Shown: positions 43,415 to 47,193 of the stretch, piece by piece
Layout of the letters: every line of letters begins with the position of its first letter
How positions within the stretch are numbered: the stretch's first letter is position 1
Assembly: GCA_947625055.1 (NCBI GenBank)
Contig: CANQMT010000020.1
Span: forward strand, 1 to 47,193
Direction: 5' to 3'
Origin: an uncultured Monoglobus sp.
GTDB taxonomy: Bacteria > Bacillota > Clostridia > Monoglobales > Monoglobaceae
DNA: 47,193 nucleotides
Notes under the pieces: generated by a model
Database searches by the model: none
Told to the model about the DNA's origin: nothing
What the model saw: the letters and a program-made list of their open reading frames with translations, nothing else
Translations under genes and position numbers: made by a program

Positions 43415-44437
43415 ATGGCAAAAGAAATAGCTTCTGATGTTGAAAAATTCAAGACAATTATATCTATAATTGAGAACGCTAAAGGACGGGCGCTAAGAGC
43501 GGTCAATGCGGAACTTATCAATATGTATTGGGAAGTCGGAGAGTATTTGTCAAAATTATGCGTGCAATCATCTTTCGGCGATAAGGTTATTGACGAGGTT
43601 GCAAATTATATATCTCTATCCGCTCCTGAAATAAAAGGTTTCAACAGACGCGGTTTGTACAGAATGCGTCAGTTTTACGAAACATACAAGGACGATGAAT
43701 TTGTGTCACCACTGGTGACACAAATAAGTTGGACAAATCATTTGCTTATAATGTCAAAGTCAAAATCCAAGGAAGAAAGGGATTTTTATATTGCTTTAGC
43801 GGCGAAGGAACACTATTCAAAGCGAGAATTGGAGCGGCAGCTTGACAGCGCATATTATGAACGCTATATGCTTTCTTCGGGCAAACAGGCGCCGGAGTTA
43901 GTGCCGTCAAATATCCGAAGCAGTATTCTTGACACTTATGTGTTGGAATTTCTTGATTTGCCGCAGCAGTACTCCGAACGTAATTTCCGTAAGGCTATTA
44001 TTGATAATTTAAAACAATTTATTCTTGAATTTGGCAAAGATTTTACTTTTATCGGGGAAGAATACCGTATTCAGGTAGGAGGACAGGATTTTTATATTGA
44101 TTTGCTGTTTTATAACAGAACTTTGTCGTGCCTCGTGCCGATAGAGCTTAAAATCGGCAAATTCAAACCGGAGCATATCGGACAAATAAATTTCTACCTT
44201 GAGGCATTGGACAGAGATATTAAGAAACCGAACGAAAACCCGAGCGTAGGTCTTATTCTCTGCGCAAGCAAGGATGATGCGGTTGTTGAATATGCGTTAA
44301 GTCGAAGTATGTCTCCCACACTGGTTTCGGATTATACACTGTGTTTGCCGGATAAAGAGGTATTAAAAGACAAACTAAAGGAATTAACCGAGCTTGCATT
44401 GGAAGATGACGAGCAGATAAAGGAGAATTTCGCATGA
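43415..44437 (+). CDS. YhcG/DUF1016 family protein with PD-(D/E)XK nuclease domain
   Basis: The GTG at 43409 opens the frame, but the ATG at 43415 is the natural start (340 residues). The N-terminal DUF1016 domain (about 1-165) has ALRAVNAELINMYWEVGEYL, GFNRRGLYRMRQFYETY and ISWTNHLLIMSKSKSKEERD. The C-terminal nuclease shows the motif as FYIDLLFYN followed by PIELKIGKFKPEHIGQINFY, i.e. D-x(n)-ExK plus the Q motif. Relatives are found near restriction and defence genes and on mobile DNA; activity is unproven. The gene is clearly AT-richer than its neighbours, suggesting recent transfer. It overlaps azlC by 4 bp. Confidence 0.9.
   Translation: MAKEIASDVEKFKTIISIIENAKGRALRAVNAELINMYWEVGEYLSKLCVQSSFGDKVIDEVANYISLSAPEIKGFNRRGLYRMRQFYETYKDDEFVSPLVTQISWTNHLLIMSKSKSKEERDFYIALAAKEHYSKRELERQLDSAYYERYMLSSGKQAPELVPSNIRSSILDTYVLEFLDLPQQYSERNFRKAIIDNLKQFILEFGKDFTFIGEEYRIQVGGQDFYIDLLFYNRTLSCLVPIELKIGKFKPEHIGQINFYLEALDRDIKKPNENPSVGLILCASKDDAVVEYALSRSMSPTLVSDYTLCLPDKEVLKDKLKELTELALEDDEQIKENFA
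43699..43725 (+). repeat. Perfect 12-bp inverted repeat inside the YhcG-like gene
   Basis: ATTTGTGTCACC (43699-43710), loop ACT, GGTGACACAAAT (43714-43725), encoding the VSPLVTQ stretch at about residue 97-103. It would form a strong hairpin in the mRNA. Confidence 0.85.
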
Positions 44438-45162
44438 AACGACATGCTTATTTTGCGGCGGGTGTCGGGGCGGGGATCCCGATTTTTCTCGGCTATCTCG
44501 CAGTTTCGTTCACGTTCGGGATCATGGCGAAAAACTGCGGACTGTCGGTTTTTCAGGCGGTGGTGCTTTCTGCGTCCAATCTGACCAGCGCGGGGCAGTT
44601 TTCGGGTCTCACGCTGATCACGGCGGGCGCGCCGCTCGCGGAAATGGCGGCGACCCAATTTGTGATAAATCTGAGATACTGTCTGATGTCCTGCTCGCTG
44701 TCACAGAAAATAGATGAAAAAACGCCGTTTTTCCATAGATTTTTTATGGCCTACGGCGTGACGGACGAGATTTTCGGCGTTTCGGTCAGCCGCGAGGGGA
44801 GATTAAGCCCGTTTTACTTTTACGGGCTTGTGACGATCTCGGCGCTCGGCTGGGTCGGCGGTACTTTTCTGGGCGTTGTTTCGGGCAGTCTGCTGCCCGC
44901 GCGGATAGTCAGCGCGCTGAGCATCGCGCTTTACGGAATGTTTATCGCGATCATAATCCCGCCCGCGCGAAGCAGCAAGGTAGTGGCCGGCATAATCATG
45001 ATCTCGATGCTGCTGAGCCTGTTGTTCACCGCGGCGCCGCTGCTTAAAGAAATCTCATCGGGATTTCGGATCATTATATTGACGGTCGTTATCTCGGGCG
45101 CCGCCGCGTTTTTCTTCCCAATTGCGGACGACGGCGGCGTGGAGCAGGAGGAGTTATCATGA
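44434..45162 (+). CDS. azlC: AzlC-family branched-chain amino acid exporter subunit
   Basis: 242 residues with about six membrane helices. It begins YFAAGVGAGIPIFLGYLAVSF-like and has FGIMAKNCGLSVFQAV, ASNLTSAGQFSGLTLI, and the TQFVINLRYCLMSCSLSQKI motif typical of AzlC. Together with AzlD it exports branched-chain amino acids or analogues in known cases. AAGGAG lies inside the end of the upstream nuclease gene and the ATG overlaps its stop; the same ATGA arrangement joins it to azlD. Confidence 0.93.
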   Translation: MKRHAYFAAGVGAGIPIFLGYLAVSFTFGIMAKNCGLSVFQAVVLSASNLTSAGQFSGLTLITAGAPLAEMAATQFVINLRYCLMSCSLSQKIDEKTPFFHRFFMAYGVTDEIFGVSVSREGRLSPFYFYGLVTISALGWVGGTFLGVVSGSLLPARIVSALSIALYGMFIAIIIPPARSSKVVAGIIMISMLLSLLFTAAPLLKEISSGFRIIILTVVISGAAAFFFPIADDGGVEQEELS

Positions 45163-45470
45163 AGCCAAGCGTTTACGCGTATATAGCGGTAATGGCCGCG
45201 GTCACATACCTCATCCGCCTTTTGCCGCTGACTCTTATACGCAGAGAAATAAAGAATAAATTTATCCGCTCGTTTTTGTATTATGTGCCGTTTGTGACGC
45301 TGTCCGTGATGGTGTTCCCCGCCATCCTCACGGCAACGTCAAGCAAGTGCGCATCGGCGGCGGGGTTCGCGGCAGCACTGATTTTGGCCTACTGCCGCAG
45401 GAGCCTCATAACCGTGGCGCTCTGCGCCAGCGCGGTCGTGTTCCTGATCGAGCTTTTGCCCGTGATCTGA
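45159..45470 (+). CDS. azlD: AzlD-family branched-chain amino acid exporter subunit
   Basis: 103 residues with about four membrane helices. It matches AzlD by the start VYAYIAVMAAVTYLIRLLPL and the FLYYVPFVTLSVMVFPAIL stretch. It overlaps azlC by 4 bp and is its obligate partner in the family. No convincing terminator follows before the next promoter. Confidence 0.92.
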   Translation: MKPSVYAYIAVMAAVTYLIRLLPLTLIRREIKNKFIRSFLYYVPFVTLSVMVFPAILTATSSKCASAAGFAAALILAYCRRSLITVALCASAVVFLIELLPVI

Positions 45471-45502
45471 TATAAAAATTGCGAAAAATTGTAAAAATAT
45501 TA

Positions 45503-45531
45503 TTGAATTTTGTTTTGAAACAGTATATAAT
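45503..45531 (+). promoter_or_regulatory. Promoter of the PurF-like gene
   Basis: TTGAAT (45503-45508), 17 bp, TATAAT (45526-45531), about 72 bp before the start codon. Confidence 0.75.
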
Positions 45532-45602
45532 TAAATCATAAAAATCAATTTGGATTATACAGTCGGCGGATCTATGAACTTACGGCATGAAAGGAGTTTA
45601 CT

Positions 45603-47009
45603 ATGGGAGGAATATTTGGTGTAACTTCAAAAAAAGACTGTGTGCTTGATTTATTTTTTGGGATCGACTATCATTCACACCTTGGCACAAAGAGGGGCGG
45701 AATGGTTGTGCACGGCGACAAGGGCTTTGACCGCGCCATTCACAACATTGAAAACTCGCCGTTCAGAACGAAATTTGAGAGCGACGTTGAAAAAATGAAG
45801 GGCACGTCGGGCATAGGCTGCATTTCCGACAACGAGCCGCAGCCGCTTATCGTGCGCTCGCACCTCGGCAGCTTCGCGATAACCACGGTGGGCCGTATCA
45901 ATAATATGGACGAGCTTGTTGAAAAGGCGTATAACAAAGGGGTAACGCACTTTCTTGAGATGAGCGGCGGCAGCGTCAACCAGACCGAGCTTGTCGCGGC
46001 GATCATCAATCAGGCCGACAGTATTGTTGACGGAATAAAACTTGCGCAGGAGCTCATCGACGGCTCAATGTCGATGCTTATCCTCACGGCTGACGGAATT
46101 TACGCGGCGCGCGACAGACTTGGCAGAACGCCGATAGTCATCGGAAAAAAGGACGGCGCTATGTGCGCCTCGTTCGAGAGCTTCGCGTATCTGAATTTGG
46201 GATACAATACATACAAAGAGCTCGGCCCCGCCGAGATCGTGTTTGTGACTCCGGAGAGCGCCGAGACCGTGTCGCCGCCGGGCGAGGAGATGAAGATCTG
46301 CTCGTTCCTTTGGGTCTATTACGGATATCCGCCCTCAACATACGAGGGTGTCAACGTTGAGCAGATGCGCTACAACTGCGGCCATAAGCTGGCGGAGCGC
46401 GACAGCGTGAAGCCCGATATGGTTGCGGGCGTTCCCGATTCGGGCACGGCGCACGCCATAGGCTACGCCAACGAGTCGGGCATACCGTTTTCGCGGCCGT
46501 TCATCAAATACACACCGACATGGCCGCGCTCGTTCATGCCGCCCACTCAGGCGCAGCGCGACGTGATCGCCAAAATGAAGCTTATTCCGGTCAAGGAGCT
46601 CATCCATGACAAGAGCCTGCTGCTGATCGACGACTCGATCGTGCGCGGAACGCAGCTCAGGGAGACCACAGAGTTTCTGTATAACAGCGGCGCGACCGAG
46701 GTCCACATCAGACCCGCCTGTCCGCCTATCATGTTCGGCTGCAAATATCTGAACTTCTCGCGCTCCAAGTCGGAGCTTGACCTGATAGCGCGCCGCACCA
46801 TAAAAAAGCGCGAGGGCGACAACGTTTCAGACGAGGTGCTCGCGGATTACGCCGATCCCGAAAGTCAAAACTACAAGGAAATGGTCGACGAAATGTGCAA
46901 GGAGCAGAACTTCACCTCGCTTATGTACAACCGTCTTGACGACATGATAGAGGCGATAGGCCTGCCCGAATGTAAGCTCTGCACCTACTGCTGGAACGGA
47001 AAGGAATAA
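45603..47009 (+). CDS. PurF-like amidophosphoribosyltransferase homologue lacking the glutaminase cysteine
   Basis: 468 residues, collinear with PurF. The N-terminal Ntn-glutaminase domain starts MGGIFGV where PurF has MCGIFGI: the nucleophile is Gly2. Other glutaminase motifs are also changed: the HNGN loop reads VGRINN, and the RYST segment is absent; RDRLGRTPI and ASFESFA survive. The phosphoribosyltransferase domain is intact, with PRPP-binding LLIDDSIVRGTQ (D343, D344). Cysteines in PACPPIMFGCKYLNF and in CKLCTYCW match the [4Fe-4S] ligand regions of B. subtilis-type PurF. It may use free ammonia or have another role. AAAGGAG precedes the ATG. No other purine gene is nearby. Confidence 0.85.
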   Translation: MGGIFGVTSKKDCVLDLFFGIDYHSHLGTKRGGMVVHGDKGFDRAIHNIENSPFRTKFESDVEKMKGTSGIGCISDNEPQPLIVRSHLGSFAITTVGRINNMDELVEKAYNKGVTHFLEMSGGSVNQTELVAAIINQADSIVDGIKLAQELIDGSMSMLILTADGIYAARDRLGRTPIVIGKKDGAMCASFESFAYLNLGYNTYKELGPAEIVFVTPESAETVSPPGEEMKICSFLWVYYGYPPSTYEGVNVEQMRYNCGHKLAERDSVKPDMVAGVPDSGTAHAIGYANESGIPFSRPFIKYTPTWPRSFMPPTQAQRDVIAKMKLIPVKELIHDKSLLLIDDSIVRGTQLRETTEFLYNSGATEVHIRPACPPIMFGCKYLNFSRSKSELDLIARRTIKKREGDNVSDEVLADYADPESQNYKEMVDEMCKEQNFTSLMYNRLDDMIEAIGLPECKLCTYCWNGKE

Positions 47010-47014
47010 AAATA

Positions 47015-47033
47015 AGGACGGCATTGCCGTCCT
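47015..47033 (+). terminator. Hairpin after the PurF-like gene, abutting the IS end
   Basis: AGGACGGC (47015-47022), ATT, GCCGTCCT (47026-47033), 6 bp after the stop codon. The T-run expected after such a hairpin is absent because the IS terminus begins at 47035. Confidence 0.7.
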
Positions 47034-47034
47034 G

Positions 47035-47193
47035 CAGACTGTCGAAAAAGGGAAGAAAAAGCTCAGAAAAGATTGGGCTTTTTCTGTATTTTATGATAAA
47101 ATATAGGTAAGATAAGATTTTAAGGCGGAGGAAATCGAAATGCTTAGCAAAGGACATGAAATACAGCGCGGACAGGTAGAAATAGTAGATACC
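47035..47193 (+). mobile_element. Left part of an insertion sequence (probable IS1182-type), truncated by the window edge
   Basis: It begins with the 73-bp sequence shared, inverted, with 1-73. It contains the insulating hairpin AAAAAGCTCA-N8-TGGGCTTTTT (47056-47083), an AT-rich stretch with a TATGATAAAAT -10-like box, AAGGCGGAGGA and a start codon at 47140. The two copies face outwards from the window. Confidence 0.65.
47140..47193 (+). CDS. Transposase N-terminus (partial, probable IS1182 family)
   Basis: Eighteen codons up to the window edge, MLSKGHEIQRGQVEIVDT, after a strong AAGGCGGAGGA ribosome binding site. The sequence resembles starts of IS1182-family transposases (an MLSK...Q.E.V opening before the usual LVPxDHLLRKI), but that diagnostic part lies beyond the window. 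The rest of the gene cannot be assessed. Confidence 0.55.
   Translation, partial: MLSKGHEIQRGQVEIVDT

Overview
The window looks like a chromosomal segment of a pectin-degrading, Gram-positive gut-type clostridium (Bacillota, Clostridia). This is inferred from strong AGGAGG-type ribosome binding sites, consensus sigma-A promoters with 17-bp spacing, paired glgC/glgD genes, an AraC regulator of the type common in Clostridia, OPT peptide uptake, an SLH-domain surface protein, and two secreted PL1 pectate lyases. Both ends carry the same 73-bp sequence in opposite orientation. At the right end it leads into the first 18 codons of a probable IS1182-type transposase, so the window may be a whole contig broken at insertion-sequence copies.

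Layout. 1-2400: IS end, a small DUF5684-like membrane protein (-), four tandem ~231-bp palindrome-rich repeats, and a DhuI/RpiB-type isomerase (-). 2424-6091: a GH106-like glycosidase and an AraC regulator. 6271-9454: SecG with an unusual acidic tail, a GtrB/DPM-like glycosyltransferase, and an SLH + M15 peptidase. 9573-15439: two paralogous multidomain PL1 pectate lyases; the second is preceded by what reads as a complete yybP-ykoY (Mn2+) riboswitch with a terminator. 15440-15804: a structured convergent gap. 15805-18991 (-): gyrA with a downstream lipoprotein. 19230-19305 (-): tRNA-Thr(TGT). 19486-22620: a Wzt-like ABC ATPase and two GT2 enzymes. 22837-28828: glycogen operon glgB-glgC-glgD-glgA. 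29045-33123: peptide-use operon (OPT transporter, PqqD-like protein, small membrane protein, pepD). 33193-36723 (-): VTC-domain protein, DUF4956, and a Cthe_2159-like beta-helix lipoprotein. 36893-37528: yigZ. 37540-41830 (-): moxR, DUF58, transglutaminase. 42177-43027: rplM-rpsI. 43415-45470: a low-GC YhcG/DUF1016 nuclease coupled to azlC-azlD. 45603-47009: a PurF-like protein without the glutaminase cysteine. 47035-end: IS copy.

How it fits together. The secreted lyases would cut pectin outside the cell. The isomerase and the cytoplasmic GH106-like enzyme would process unsaturated uronates and rhamnose-containing oligomers inside. The beta-helix lipoprotein may bind pectin at the surface. 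Surplus carbon would go to glycogen through the glg operon. The most unusual points are the Mn2+-type riboswitch in front of a pectate lyase, the PurF paralogue with a dismantled glutaminase site, the acidic SecG extension, and the repeat array. All functional statements are from reading the sequence and family knowledge; no database search was run.
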